Position numbers and translations under genes: made by a program. Below, piece by piece: positions 1 through 21,500 of a stretch of 60,000 bases of DNA. Below the pieces are notes generated by a model that was given only the letters and a program-made list of their open reading frames with translations, searched no databases and was not told where the DNA came from. The first letter of the stretch is position 1. Each line of letters starts with the position of its first letter. Source of the stretch: Membranipora membranacea (Eukaryota > Bryozoa > Gymnolaemata > Cheilostomatida > Membraniporidae). The stretch covers positions 39,346,283-39,406,282 of the forward strand of contig OU612066.1 in the NCBI GenBank assembly GCA_914767715.1, in the 5' to 3' direction.

Positions 1-9153
<9,153 letters not shown>

Positions 9154-9512
9154 GGAGCTGAGAATACATGATGTTATAATATTCCTGAAAACCAACAGAA
9201 CAGATCCTCAAATGAAGCGTTATCAGCGAGTGGTAGCTGTGACGTAACGTCGTTATACACACAGACATTAGAGCTATTAATATCATCCCATCCAATTTTC
9301 TTTCATCTTTTTTTTTATCTCATTAAAAGCATGTTGTTTAGTTTTGAGCTTACATTCATGAATTTTGGTAAGGCAAAACGCTTTTGCTGCAGTTAAATAA
9401 GTTATAGTGACATTTTAAGATTGTTGTATGCACACTTTGGTTATGATGTGATATGGTTGATATCAATCTGCTGAATCTCTTTTATGGAGAGCTTTTTTAA
9501 TCAAATAATAAC

Positions 9513-9518
9513 AATAAA
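9513..9518 (+). terminator. Poly(A) signal for PP2A-A
   Basis: AATAAA about 360 nt after the PP2A-A stop codon, on the coding strand and before the convergent sulfotransferase gene. The site is plausible by position only. Confidence 0.5.
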
Positions 9519-10004
9519 TGTTATGCGAAAGATTGTGAAAGTTGTTCATCTATCCAAGCAACAACATCAATACACATAAGTTATTCTCCCTGGAGAATAT
9601 GACCATCTGTACTGCTCCTGTTGGACAGGACAGGTGTAAACTGCCCATTCTCGTTAATACGTCCTCGGTTACAACAAACTGGATACAGTGATGACAGGAT
9701 GAGACAAACGCACTCCTATCATGTATGTATGGCTTGAGATAATTATTTCTGTGTTATCTGTGGACTGAAAGGGTACAGATAGTAAAAAGCACCAAAAAGA
9801 AAACATTTGACTCTGACCACAGGGAAATAGACAAAGATAATAACAGAAACAACTAAATCTCTTAGATCAGACTATGATGGAGGTCATCAAAACAAGTACA
9901 AGGATTAACTTTGGCAGAGTAAGGCAGTAGCTTACTAACGGATAATTCCGCCATTACTGTTATCACGAACAGTGCAACACTATTCTGCAGGAGAAATGGG
10001 TTGT

Positions 10005-10010
10005 TTTATT
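10005..10010 (-). terminator. Poly(A) signal for the sulfotransferase gene
   Basis: TTTATT on the + strand is AATAAA on the minus strand, about 70 nt past the sulfotransferase stop codon at 10078-10080. Confidence 0.5.
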
Positions 10011-10077
10011 GGTTAAGTTTTAGTTACGGCTGCCTAGCAGGCTGCTTTCAGGGATACAGATTGCATCTACTAGTTTA

Positions 10078-13000
10078 CTAGTCACATTTATGTGTCGGAT
10101 AGACACAGCTGTGTTCACATAAGAATGCTGTAAGACACCAGTTCTCAGTTATATTTAGAGTGTCATGCCAATCATTTGACTTGACGATATGAGCTACTCC
10201 TGTCCCCGTTACTGACTTGCATATCTGAGGCATTCGTAGATTGAGTCTCTTGAAGTAGTTGACCTGCAACAAGAAATGAACTGGCTATAAAATCCATCAG
10301 GTATAATCTCTATGTCACAGAGATCTGCTAAGAAAAAATGGGTTATCAAATCATACAATCCTTGGAGCTCTTAGAATCTGAGACCTTTCCCCGGTCATTA
10401 GAGTCTCTTCATAGTTAATTGTGTTCGACTCCAAAAGACAGTTCAGTCACATATACTGTCAGGGTAGTTATCCACGAGCATAAAAACTTTTCGCAAGTGA
10501 GTGTTATGAAATGTCGGTATTATAGTTTGACTGCTTCTGATGGCCAAGCATATATCTAATATATATATATATATGCACACTGTATTAATGAGCACAGTCA
10601 GCGGTTAGGTATTAATGAACACAGTCAGCGGTTAGGTATTGACATACCTCCATCCAGAAGTTTGAATGCTGAACTTCAGCTTGATGCCACCAGCTATCAT
10701 AAAGAGCATCATAGATCAATTAACTTCTCCGCATCAGCCAGTGTGAAAAGACGAGACGGCTTTAGCTGTTGGACATTCTTTTTAGAGTAGAAAATATCTT
10801 TGTAGTTCCAGCATAGCCTACTTCTTAGTATGAGCATAGACGCGTCAAACTGCTCATTGAGAATAATCACATCGATTCTACAAAATAACTCAATCAGTTA
10901 TTCAAGAATTATCTTATTTGTATAACTGAGAGGATAGCTCCTTTGTAAAAAGCAACATGGTTTTTGGTAAACTTGTATTTGTTGTAATCACATAATGATA
11001 TTATGTTGTTCTGTCTTATGGGTGTTTGAGACTTGTCACTGTTATAGGTGTTTGAGATCAGCAGAATTATTCAAATCTCAATAACTGAACTAAACACAAA
11101 CTTTGGTATGATAGAGGAGATGAATTCTTCCATAGCTGTTATATTCTTTCTCTGGCTGTAGTCAAAGCCGAGATATTGTAAATGCTGCAGGTGAAATTGT
11201 GTTTTTCGCTCCTTGTCCAAATCCTCGATATGCATGACATCATAGAACAGGTGATCGCTGTTGATAACTCCAGTTGGTGAGTGAACTCTGGCCTGTAAAT
11301 ACAGAAGTCGTCGTCACCTTTGTGAAGTGAAGCGTAAGATAAGCAGAGAGGATAAGGAGATAAAACTTAGTGTGAGAAGGAGAGGGAGTGTGTCAGGGGG
11401 AGAAATTACAGCACTGGTACTTATACTGGAGCAGATACTTACGGTCACACTCTCCATAACAGCTGATATAAACCATGACACTGGCTCCCTAGTAGGTACT
11501 ATTAATCTGTAGCCAGGTGACATTTTCTGTGCTAACATCTCAGGATTGTAAATGGCGTGACTTAATATCATATCAGCCTGTTGTGCACCCTTAGGTAGGA
11601 TTTTCCAGCCTAAAATATATAAATTTTTAGTTTTGAAAAAGATTTCTTTGACCACTGCATAATGCAGAAAGATTTCAGTGTTTGATTTCTGTGTTTGGGA
11701 GCTTGTTGCACTCCCCAGTAGGTCACATAGGGCCTTTTAGGATATTATCGCAACTTCAGTATGGGCGAATAAAGTGAATATTAAACTGGTATATGATCAT
11801 AGGCCTTGACCTTGTAGCCTTTGTTAGGGCCAGCCTCAATCCTCAGGATGTAATGTTCAATGATCAGAGCTGAAACATCAACATGACTTTCAGGGAAGAC
11901 ATTAAAAGGGAAATATTGAATAATTATATGAATCACTGTCATTCTATATCTAGCCTAGGCATAGTAACAACATCAGCGAAATAAACTGTTTTATATATCA
12001 TAAAAAAGTTCTCTGTCAACACCCGTAAACTAACTTATTGCTATGTCACGTCATATGCTACGATCTCACGGCCATCATATATCCTAATTACGCAATCTTG
12101 TTTTCGCAATAAATGTAGGCCCATTTGAGAGAGATGTTATTTTTTCTGCTTTCACACTTAATTTTGCTCAAAATTCATTTACAGTACATTTTGGTAAAAT
12201 ATGCTGTAGCTATCATGAATAAGCTAAGACTGACACTATGGAAGGGCTAGTCTGAGCCCCCCCAGACTCTTGCCCACCGTCCGACGCCCTTCCCCCCCCC
12301 CCCACCGGGAAGTGCTTAAACTGTCTCATCCCAGAATGACAAGGTGTAACAGGCTAAGATTAGGCATCTGATATACAACCCTGCATATCAAGCCGGAATA
12401 ATGATGAAATCTAAGGGCATGTCTTTAGAAGGGATGCAAACTCTTGTCACGCGGTCACTGTTTTGTTGTGGTTTGAAACAAAATTGGCTGTGTAATGAGG
12501 CTAGGAGAAACTATGGCAGTCTTTTTCATTCCGAGATACAGTGGCCATAAAAGTTATTATAATACATAATATTCCTGGTAAAGCACATCTTGTGATTGCG
12601 ACAGGGACACTAAATAGCTATTCAAACACATTTCTGCTACCAAAAGCGAAATTTCGGCAAATTTTGGAGCACATCAAAAAAAGGTTAAGGCCTGTGTTTT
12701 GTATTAATATGCATACTTAAAATATTGAATCTAGGATACTATTGAAAGCAAATTGTTGATAGAGGTTTGATTGAACCTATAATTTATATATGAAGTGATA
12801 ACTGAATCATGCGAACGTGATGCTGTGGAAAACTGGTTTTCTGATTTCCTGACACAGAGAGTTTTGTATATAAAACGATATGATAACCTTGAAAGGTATT
12901 TGTCAATACCATACTTAAATGATAATAGTTTTCATAGTGTAGCATTATAGTCAATTTTCAAGGAATACATATTGACAACTACCCTAATTCGGTGGATCAT

Positions 13001-16000
13001 ATTATAAGCCTATCATTATTTCCCTGAACCATTTGAACTATTATAAATAGGTCGTGGAATTTCTCTTAGTTATTTTGCTGCCCGCTAGTAATGGGAGGAG
13101 ACCCTGATTATGTGAATGACTGGACCTGACATCACGTCGGGTCCTGATGTTAGGTATCACCTGACGTGATGTTAGGTGATACTTGACGTGGTGTTAGGTG
13201 ATACCTGACGTGATGTTAGGTATCACCTGATGTGATGTTAGGTACCACCTGACGGGATGTTAGGTATCACCCGACGTGATGTTAGGTATCACCTGAGGTG
13301 ATGTTAGGTATCACCTGACGTGATGTTAGGTACCACCTGACGTGATGTTAGGTATCCCCTGATGTGATGTTAGGTATCACTTGACGTGGTGTTAGGTGAT
13401 ACCTGATGTGGTGTTAGGTGATACCTGACGTGATGTTAGGTGATACTTGACGTGGTGTTAGGTGATACCTGACGTGATGTTAGGTATCACCTGACGTGAT
13501 GTTAGGTACCTTCTGACGTGATGTTAGGTATCACCTGACGTGATGTCAGGTACCTCCTGACGTGATGTCAGGTATCACCTGACGTGATGTTAGGTATCAC
13601 CTGACGTGATGTTAGATACCTCCTGACGTGATGTTAGGTATCACCTGACGTGATGTCAGGTACCTCCTGACGTGATGTTAGATATCACCTGGCGTGATGT
13701 TAGGTATCACCTGATGTGATGTTAGGTACCTCCTGACGTGATGTTAGGTATCACCTGACGTGATGTTAGGTATCACCTGGCGTGATGTTAGGTATCACCT
13801 GACGTGATGTTAGGTACCTCCTGACGTGATGTTAAGTATCACCTGGCGTGATGTTAGGTATCACCTGACGTGATGTTAGGTATCACCTGACGTGATGTTA
13901 GGTACCTCCTGACGTGATGTTAGGTGTCACCTGGTGTGATGTTAGGTATCACCTGACGTGATGTTAGGTATCACCTGACGTGATGTTAGGTACCTCCTGA
14001 CGTGATGTTAGGTATCACCTGACGTCACGTCGGATATGACGCAACGTAATGTCGGGTATCACCTGGCAGCTGGTTGGTTTACTGACCTTGACCGGGTGGC
14101 ATTTTCCAGAGAATAAAATCTTTGTATCTAACAGGAGCTAATAATCGTAGACTATTATCGTGTAACATTCTGAGAAAGATGCTGCATAGTGTAGATGTGC
14201 CTGTCTTGCCTATCTTCACCATAGCTATCTGTCTGACAGCGGTACAGTTAGTATCTCCATCTGACATCTGGTATATCGTCTGTGATCTGTCCGCTAATAA
14301 TCTGTGTCTAAATAAAACATGGATAGTCTTAGATCGTCCTCTCTCTTCTCAGCAGAGAGAGAGATACAATTACCTTTATCCATTATTTTTACGTTTGGTC
14401 TGTTTACAACCATATTAATAAGTGTAGCCCTGCCATAGACTTAATTATAAGTCTATGAGCTCTGCTATGTACGTTATGTAGGATACCTAGGAGAAGTTTG
14501 ACCCCTTAAGGCGTGAAAGAAGTATTTATATCAGAAGCAAAATATCCTAGCTTGAGAGAACTCCCACAGTGCCGGCTGGAGAGAACTCCCACAGTGCCGG
14601 CTGGAGAGAACTCCTTCAGTGCCGGCTGGAGAGAACTCCTACAGTGCCGGCTGGAGAGAACTCCCACAGTGCCGGCTGGAGAGAACTCCCACAGTGCTGG
14701 CTGGAGAGAACTCCTTCAGTGCCGGCTGGAGAGAACTCCTACAGTGCCGTCTTGAGAGAACTCCTACAGTGCCGGTTGGAGAGAACTCCTACAGTGCTGG
14801 CTTGAAAGAACTCCCACAGTGCCGGCTTGAGAGACCTCCCACAGTGGCGGCTGGAGAGAACTCCTACAGTGCCAGTTTGAGAGAACTCCTATAGTGCCGG
14901 CTTGAGAGAATTCCTACAGTGCCGGCTGGAGAGAACTCTCACATTGACGGCTTAAGAGAACTCCTACAGTGCCGGCTTGAGAGAACTCCTACAGTGCCGG
15001 CTGGAGAGAACTCCTACAGTGCTGGCTTGAAAGAACTCCTACAGTGCCGGCTTGAGAGACCTCCCACAGTGGCGGCTGGAGAGAACTCCTACAGTGCCGG
15101 CTTGAGAGAACTCCTACAGTGCCGGCTGGAGAGAACTCCCACAGTGCCGGCTGGAGAGAACAAGAGAATGAGTTACGAGCATGTACACCTATCTACACTT
15201 AACTTACTGAAGTCTCATGATAGGAAACAAAGTCCGGAGATCCATGAGAGTTGAATTGCCTAATAGTTTTCAAAATCTCTCTCCATTACTATGGCATGAT
15301 CAAAGCCAAAGCTACATTTATCAGGGCCCACAATACATGCTGCCGGTATTTGAGACATTAAGGGCAGCTTTTATTGCCGGTTCTGGAAAGTCTTATTCAA
15401 AAATGCTCAAATTGTTCGGTTTGGAAGTAGAACAAAGATATATAACAAATCTTTTGATGATCATTTTCATTTTCTTGTATTGGAATAATATTTTATTTGG
15501 TGATGGTTCCAATTACTATGAATGCGGGTTTTGATAGAGGAATAGATAATGACCCCAACCTACGTATTGTAGAATAAGTGACAGAACATTATTCAAACAT
15601 CCTATGTGTATATGTTACAACTTTTCCCAACATTTATGCACACAACTCAAGGGTTACATGGGAAAATTAAAAATACAAAATCCCACGTATCATGAATAGG
15701 TTGCCCAGTTATATTTTCAATGACAATCTTCAATGCCCATATAACTTCTGACATCACCTTGCATCACTGGCATTGGCCTCACTAATAGCCTATGGAAGCA
15801 GGGAAGCAATGGAAAGGATCCTAAAGCATCCATCCTACTTTGTTTGTCAGAGTTTGCTGTACCATACATACATCTCTGCTACTTCATGACAGAAGCTCTT
15901 TATATTATCAGAACATTCTTAGGTATAAGCAACATCCTCTGAACTGTACCATCAAACCAAACAGCTCTACACTCTACCTCAATCGTCAGACCTGTGTACC

Positions 16001-17559
16001 TAAGTGCCCCAGCACAAGTACTCCTATAGCTTTTCGGTAAAATTTATGCTATCTATTTATTGTTCATGCATGTAGAGTGAGTGTCACACTACCTACATCA
16101 TCAAATCTTTTTTTTTTATTCGTGTAAAACTACTCCGTGATAAACCCCATGGTTTCTGTAAGAATGCAATATACTCTTATCTTATCTCAATCTGTTCCAA
16201 AAGTAGGCTGCGTGTACGATCGGCAGACACAGAATAAGGCTGCGTGTACGATCGGCAGACACAGGATAAGGCTGCGTGTACGATCGGCAGACACAGAACA
16301 AGGCTGCGTGTACGATCGGCAGACACAGAATGAGGATGCGTGTACGATCGGCAGACACAGAATAAGGCTGCGTGTACGATCGGCAGACACAGAATAAGGC
16401 TGCGTGTACGATCGGCAGACACAGAATGAGGCTGCGTGTACGATCGGCAGACACAGAATAAGGCTGCGTGTACGATCGGCAGACACAGAATGAGGCTGCG
16501 TGTACGATCGGCAGACACAGAATAAGGCTGCCTGTACGATCAGCAGACCCAGAATAAGGCTGCGTGTACGATCGGCAGACACAGAATGAGGCTGCGTGTA
16601 CGATCGGCAGACACAGAATAAGGCTGCGTGTACGATCGGCAGACACAGAATGAGGCTGCGTGTACGATCGGCAGACACAGAATAAGGCTGCGTGTACGAT
16701 CGGCAGACACAGATTGAGGCTCCGTGTGCGATCGGCAGACACAGATTGAGGCTGCGTGTACAATTGGCAGACACAGACACTGACAAAGACACAGAATATG
16801 CACATTGAGCTGATCATTTTCCGAGAAGGACAACATGTTGCCTTAAAGTTCCGTATTTCAGTAAGAGAAAACCTCACAACCTTCTCACAAAGTGAGTGAT
16901 TTCGGTAAGTACTGCTCGCAATCTAATTAGTGTGAGTGATTCGGTAAGTACTGCTCGGATTCTACTTACTGTGAGTGATTCGGTAAGTACTGCTCGGATT
17001 CTACTTACTGTGAGTGATTTCGGTAAGTAATGCTCTGATTCTACTTGCTGTGAGTGATTCGGTAAGTACTGCTCTGATTCTAGTTAATGTGAATGATTTC
17101 GGTAAGTACTGCTCTGATTCTACTTACTGTGGGTGATTCGGTAAGTACTGCTCTGATTCTACTCACTGTGAGTGATTCGGTAAGTACTGCTCTTATTCTA
17201 CTAACTGTGAGTTATTTCGGTAAGTACCGCTCTGATTCTACTCACTGTGAGTGATTCGGTAAATACTGCTCTGATTCTACTAACTGTGAGTTATTTCGGT
17301 AAGTACTGCTCTGATTCTACTTATTCTGAGTGATTCGGTAAGTACTGCTCGGATTCCACTTACTGTGAGTGATTTCGGTAAGTACTGCTCGGATTATTCT
17401 TACTGTGAGTGATTGCGGTAAGTACTGCTCTGATTGTACTTACCCTGTCACTTCTCCAGCTGGTACCAGACATCTATACGTCAGTTTTGATGTAAGGATG
17501 AATATGATCAAAGCTACCACCAGAGCTATGGACGCTAGGTATTTAGGGCTACTTTTCAT
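10078..17559 (-). CDS. Galactose-3-O-sulfotransferase-like (Gal3ST family) type II membrane enzyme, one frameshift
   Basis: Expected to transfer sulfate from PAPS to position 3 of galactose on glycans or glycolipids in the Golgi. Exons on the minus strand are 17444-17559, 14087-14286, 11443-11609, 11102-11292, 10648-10877 and 10078-10263; together about 362 residues. Exon 1 encodes a short cytoplasmic tail and a signal anchor (LASIALVVALIIFIL, residues 8-22). Exon 2 has the 5'-phosphosulfate loop KIGKTGTSTL (63-72). Exon 3 has the 3'-phosphate site REPVSWFIS (146-154), with the family's Arg, Pro and Ser spacing. Exon 5 has VIILNEQFDASMLILRSRLC, the Gal3ST counterpart of a conserved ...DESL.L...L.W block. 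Exon 5 carries one base too many: frame is lost at TGA 10709-10711, then resumes as IYDALYDSWW up to a clean donor. This is either a sequence error or a young pseudogene. The acceptor substrate cannot be read from sequence. Confidence 0.85.
11610..13117. other. Unique part of sulfotransferase intron 2
   Basis: About 1.5 kb between exon 3 and the 22-nt array. I see AT-rich unique sequence with poly-C runs near 12290 and no coding, RNA or clear transposon signal. Confidence 0.5.
13118..14056. repeat. 22-nt minisatellite in sulfotransferase intron 2
   Basis: About 42 units of the type GATGTTAGGTATCACCTGAC. Each unit is partly self-complementary (GGTATCACC, and TCACGTCAGG read on the minus strand). 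The array starts about 30 nt inside the intron from the exon 2 donor at 14087/14086. Read on the minus strand, each unit contains CAGGTGATAC or CAGGTACCT, which are weak donor-like strings. Confidence 0.95.
14552..15165. repeat. 25-nt minisatellite in sulfotransferase intron 1
   Basis: About 24 units of GAGAGAACTCCCACAGTGCC plus GGCTG/GGCTT. Because 25 is not a multiple of 3, the array stays open in all three + frames and yields several overlapping ORFs of 78-111 codons with the same peptide string; these are not genes. There are no unique spacers, so it is not CRISPR-like. Confidence 0.95.
15166..16205. other. Unique part of sulfotransferase intron 1
   Basis: About 1 kb between two minisatellites. 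An open frame of 105 codons at 15217-15534 (+) resembles nothing I know and has no splice or codon evidence. No other feature seen. Confidence 0.5.
16206..16780. repeat. 32-nt minisatellite in sulfotransferase intron 1
   Basis: About 18 units of GGCTGCGTGTACGATCGGCA followed by GACACAGAATAA or GACACAGAATGA. The minus strand stays open in three frames and gives spurious ORFs of 98-231 codons. The core ACGATCG is palindromic. Confidence 0.95.
16885..17443. repeat. 39-nt minisatellite starting at the sulfotransferase exon 1 donor
   Basis: About 14 units of 39-40 nt. Read on the minus strand each begins GTAAGTAGAATCAGAGCAG, matching the real exon 1 donor at 17443 (GTAAGTACAATCAGAGCAG). Each unit also has GGTAAGTACTGCTC on the + strand, so donor-like GTAAGT occurs on both strands. 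The first unit is the true 5' splice site. Confidence 0.93.
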
Positions 17560-17732
17560 TTTTCTAATGTAGAGGAGATGTCACAAGCCTCACTGAAAAA
17601 CCAACAACAACAACAACTGTGGTTGTGTATGAGCTGCGGTGAAGTGACACTCTATAATAATAGTATCACTACAGATTTTGTTCGCGACGAACAAGGGTTT
17701 GTTTGTAAGATTTACAGTTAATACTAGACAAT

Positions 17733-17784
17733 AGATAATATCCATAGCCTCTGGTATATATCCCAGAGGCTATGGATATTATCT
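17733..17784. repeat. Perfect 22-bp inverted repeat
   Basis: Arm 17733-17754 (AGATAATATCCATAGCCTCT..) pairs perfectly with 17763-17784 across an 8-nt loop. It lies about 170 bp upstream of the sulfotransferase start codon in the divergent promoter region. Confidence 0.9.
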
Positions 17785-17893
17785 TTTGTTTAGTATGTCA
17801 GTGTATATTACATAATTAAAGTCATCTCAATCTGTGAAATGGAAAGCCTATAATTATCTAAATCGGTAGTAGTTTAAGCGTCCTCAAACTCTT

Positions 17894-17928
17894 AAACTGT
17901 GGCGACATCAGCTATCTCGCCACAGTTT
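17894..17928. repeat. 12-bp inverted repeat with extended flanking complementarity
   Basis: AAACTGTGGCGA at 17894-17905 pairs with TCGCCACAGTTT at 17917-17928. Flanking CCTCAAAC (17882-17889) can pair with GTTTGAGG across the same stem, so two alternative stems are possible. Confidence 0.75.
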
Positions 17929-18513
17929 GAGGGTTTAAACCAGATGTTAAGGCTAGATAATAATTTAGGTAGCGCAACAATGATCAATATACCCAGCCAT
18001 CCACTGATTTAGAATAAATATATACCTCAGTGCATGCAGTCATCTCATATGAGAACTTCCCTGTGACACTTATCGTCCGGGATCCTCGGCCAACATTTAT
18101 GTGAAGAGAGAAATACTTCTAGTTAGCTTTCACAGGAAAAGTTGCCTCCACATTGATAATGGGCAGGTAACTTTAGTAACAAAACAAAAGTTAAACTTGT
18201 TTAAATTCCCAAGAATGATTGCATAAGCATCTATGAACCACAATTGCAAGAGTATCATCATTGAGACAAAAGACTTCCAGCTTCCAGAAAAGCAATTGCA
18301 TCCATCTTAGACCTTCTTCTCATTGATTCATCAGAAAGATCTAAACTCAGTTTTTGTGAATATTTCATTCGGATGTGCGCCAAACAAGAGTCTCCCTTGG
18401 TATTGTTATATTAATTTGTTTTACTTAGCAGAACATTAGCTCTTGTGGTGAAAGATACATATTTCTATAACCAATGGAGCAACTGCATCCATCCATCCAT
18501 GAGACATGTGACA

Positions 18514-18521
18514 TATATAAA
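18514..18521 (+). promoter_or_regulatory. TATA box of the WSC/collagen-like gene
   Basis: TATATAAA 79 nt before the first ATG at 18593. The position fits transcription starting near 18545 with a short 5' leader. It is sequence-only support. Confidence 0.5.
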
Positions 18522-18592
18522 CAGCCTCACGTCTCATCTACTCATCATCTCCTCAGAGAGGCTGCAAACATTCTAACTACAAGCTGCACAAC

Positions 18593-21500
18593 ATGTTCAT
18601 CATGAGGATGTCTGCGCTGCTTACTGTTAGTTGTGATAGTTTCTGTATCTACATCTGAGGTATGTAATAATCTGACTGTATATTTGTCTGTCTGTCTGCT
18701 AATATCCCAGTTTACAGGTATACAAGGTTCACACTGACTTCTCTGATGTCTGCAGACAGACAATTGGATAGTTTTTGGGCTAAAATGTGAAACAAGCACG
18801 GCATTTGGAGGTATCCGTTTCTTGTCAAGTGGGGAAAACCAAATAATGATCTATGACTCAAACGTAATAAAATTATTATAAAGAGGATGATATATTATCA
18901 TGTTCACACATATCCGGAAATTACAAATTCAAGCGTGAGCAAAAGGTGATGCGTTTTAAGAGGTCTAGGGACAACATATTGGATTGGGGGTGTGTATAGT
19001 TGGGTTTTAGGGAACAAAATATGGGGTTTGGGGCTGGAAATTTAGGTTTTTGAGTCTGTCTGTCTGTCTGGAATTACAGGAGACAACGAGAACTATCTAT
19101 TGATCTTGAACCTGTAACAATATATAATATCCATCATAATAATAAAGACTGATTGTAATTTTTTAAGAGTACCGACCAAACCATATCACAAACAACTGGA
19201 GCTTCTACCGGAGCAAAAGATGGAAGCTGTCTACAAACTGACATGACTATTGATGGTGAGCGAAGAACATCTTCTGTTTTTTTTCAGAAATAACAGATTC
19301 AGCTCCAATTCAGATATTTTCGATGGTTTTCTGGATTATATTTTAATATTTGGAAATCATCTTTAGTTTTTTTTTATAAACTATGCAATTATATAAAGTT
19401 GTGGTTTTATTATTTTTTGAATATAATAGATGTTGGTTAGGTAGTGAGACTGATAACTAAAACTACAATGCAGTGCATTCCTCATGAGGCTCCCAATACA
19501 TTCCTATCATTATTTAGTAATTAAGTTGGTGATATAAGTGAAATGTGTTGGCTTTCTAAATGTATTGTCGTATTTATCGGATCGGACCGCATTTCCTTAC
19601 ACAATAAATTTCCTTTGTTTTCGATCCGCAAATTAGAAACATTCATTGAGCATGTTTTCCTGTGTACATTTCTGTTTCTTATTTGTCAGATTTTGTTCGT
19701 GGTTTGAATGGAGCTCCTGGGATCCCAGGTCCTGCCGGGGCTCAAGGTCCACCAGGAGAGGTGTGTGAATGTAAGAAATATGATGTCATCGATGAAGGTA
19801 ATAATATACTCAAAAACTATGTGTTCATAATCGAGGGGCTGCAACTTCATGGGCTGATTTATACGGATCGGACTGTTAATTGTTCAACAATTTAACATTC
19901 GGGTTATAAGCTAACATTTTGAGTAAATTATTTGGCGAAAAATAGGAGGTCGATTTTTTTGTGAATACGATTCACTCCAGCTGTGATCGTTAAACTCTCA
20001 GTAATTATAAGTCATTGTGTTCATGATTTGCCCTAGAACATAACTGTCGATCTCCAGATTGTTGGGATGATAGGCCTTCAGAGCAGGGAAGTGTTGGTGT
20101 CGGAAACGCTTACGGTTAAATATTGCAAGGCCAACTCTTCAATATACAACAATTATAATCTAGAAAATCCAGTTTTACAAAATATTAATGTGTCTGTGGA
20201 ATTGACTTGAAGTTGACTGTTGTGCTGAGCTTCATCATAATTTTGATAAACATAATTATTGTCCTTACAAAATGCCGTTGTTGATACAACTAACATGACA
20301 ATCGAGCGATGTATCAACACATGTTCAGCACAAGGTAAACATCAACAACTTAATACAAGCTGCTGCCACTGCTGCTTATGAGGCAGCTTTGAGTTTAGCC
20401 AAAAGTTAGCTACTAGTGGTAACTCTTTCTCACATATTTGCCATGCAAACCCCATGCAATGTGCGGATTTTCTCCTGCGTAAGGTAAGATCATTAAGCCA
20501 TATTCTTTAGCTTCTCTTGGTGGAAGTAAGGTGATAATTAACAGATGTGAATATTTGCAGGATATAAATACGCTGGACTGCAAGAGATGTTCAATTGCTA
20601 CTGTGGTCAGACATACGATAAACATGGAAAGGCACCTGAACTTGAATGTGGGATGTGGTAGTGATGATGATGTAGTGGTGACACGAGCACTTTTTGCGAA
20701 CTAGCGAGCGGAACTCGATATACAGAACACCGAGGGCTGAGCGAGGGGCAAGAGAGAGTCTCGGATGATGGAGTGACTCCGCTGATAGGGACATACCAGA
20801 TCTGACTCACATTGGACAGAGTAACACAGTTCCGATATGCATCAATCCATGTTATCAAATAGGTGATTAAATTACTGAATGTTGTATATGTATCTGTGTG
20901 ATTTTGTGAATTGGTGAAAATATGGAAAATTTTAATGGAGACCTATAATAGGCTTTCTAGAGAAGTATTTAGGATTTCCCAATGAAGTACTCTTCAACAA
21001 TTGAACATGTATACTGCTACAAATAACAATGAGGCAGCTTATTTTGTGTCACTCGCTCATAGCATCAAACCTGCTGTCATAAAGACCATAATTGTATATT
21101 TAGAATATCTTGCATACTAAGCCACTTTGATTTACCATAGCATACTTTGAAGTAATTCTGCACTACATATCATGCGTTCTTAATTACTTTTGGGCTATTT
21201 GTGGCGCATACTTCAGCATTACTGGCGGTTTTTGGATCAGTCATTGACATAACCTCAGTTGAAATGGTCAAAACATCCAGTAGGGTCCAGTAGGTGTTCT
21301 CTAACTCGTCAGGAGAAAGAAATTATTTCAACATTTCAGCATTTCAACATAGTGCAAACAGTCTGGGAGATTATAATTGCTGAGCTTATAATTTTTGTTT
21401 CAGGTTTTGAGTTTGCTGGACTACAACATGGCGGTTGGTGCTCTTGTGGCCACACTGGACTACAGATTGGCGGTTGGTACTCTTGTGGCCACACTTACGG

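Larger units (their letters stand above)
9154..10077. other. Convergent intergenic region, PP2A-A to sulfotransferase
   Basis: Holds the PP2A-A 3' UTR from the left and the sulfotransferase 3' UTR from the right. Apart from a poly(A) signal on each strand I see no gene, RNA or repeat here. Confidence 0.6.
17560..18592. other. Divergent promoter region, sulfotransferase and WSC genes
   Basis: About 1 kb between two head-to-head start codons. It contains two hairpins (17733-17784 and 17894-17928) and the TATA box of the WSC gene. No coding signal seen. Confidence 0.55.

Noticed and set aside
14552-15165. Possible CRISPR array because of regular 25-nt repeats
   Set aside because: Units are contiguous with no unique spacers, and the context is an animal intron.
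15217-15534. 105-codon ORF with a GSGKS-like string resembling a P-loop
   Set aside because: No Walker A context (the full G....GK[ST] pattern is not met), no similarity I recognise, and it lies in an intron of the opposite strand.
16177-16877. ORFs of 98-231 codons on the minus strand and 86 codons on +
   Set aside because: All are readings of the 32-nt minisatellite in three frames; no conserved domain and no start context.
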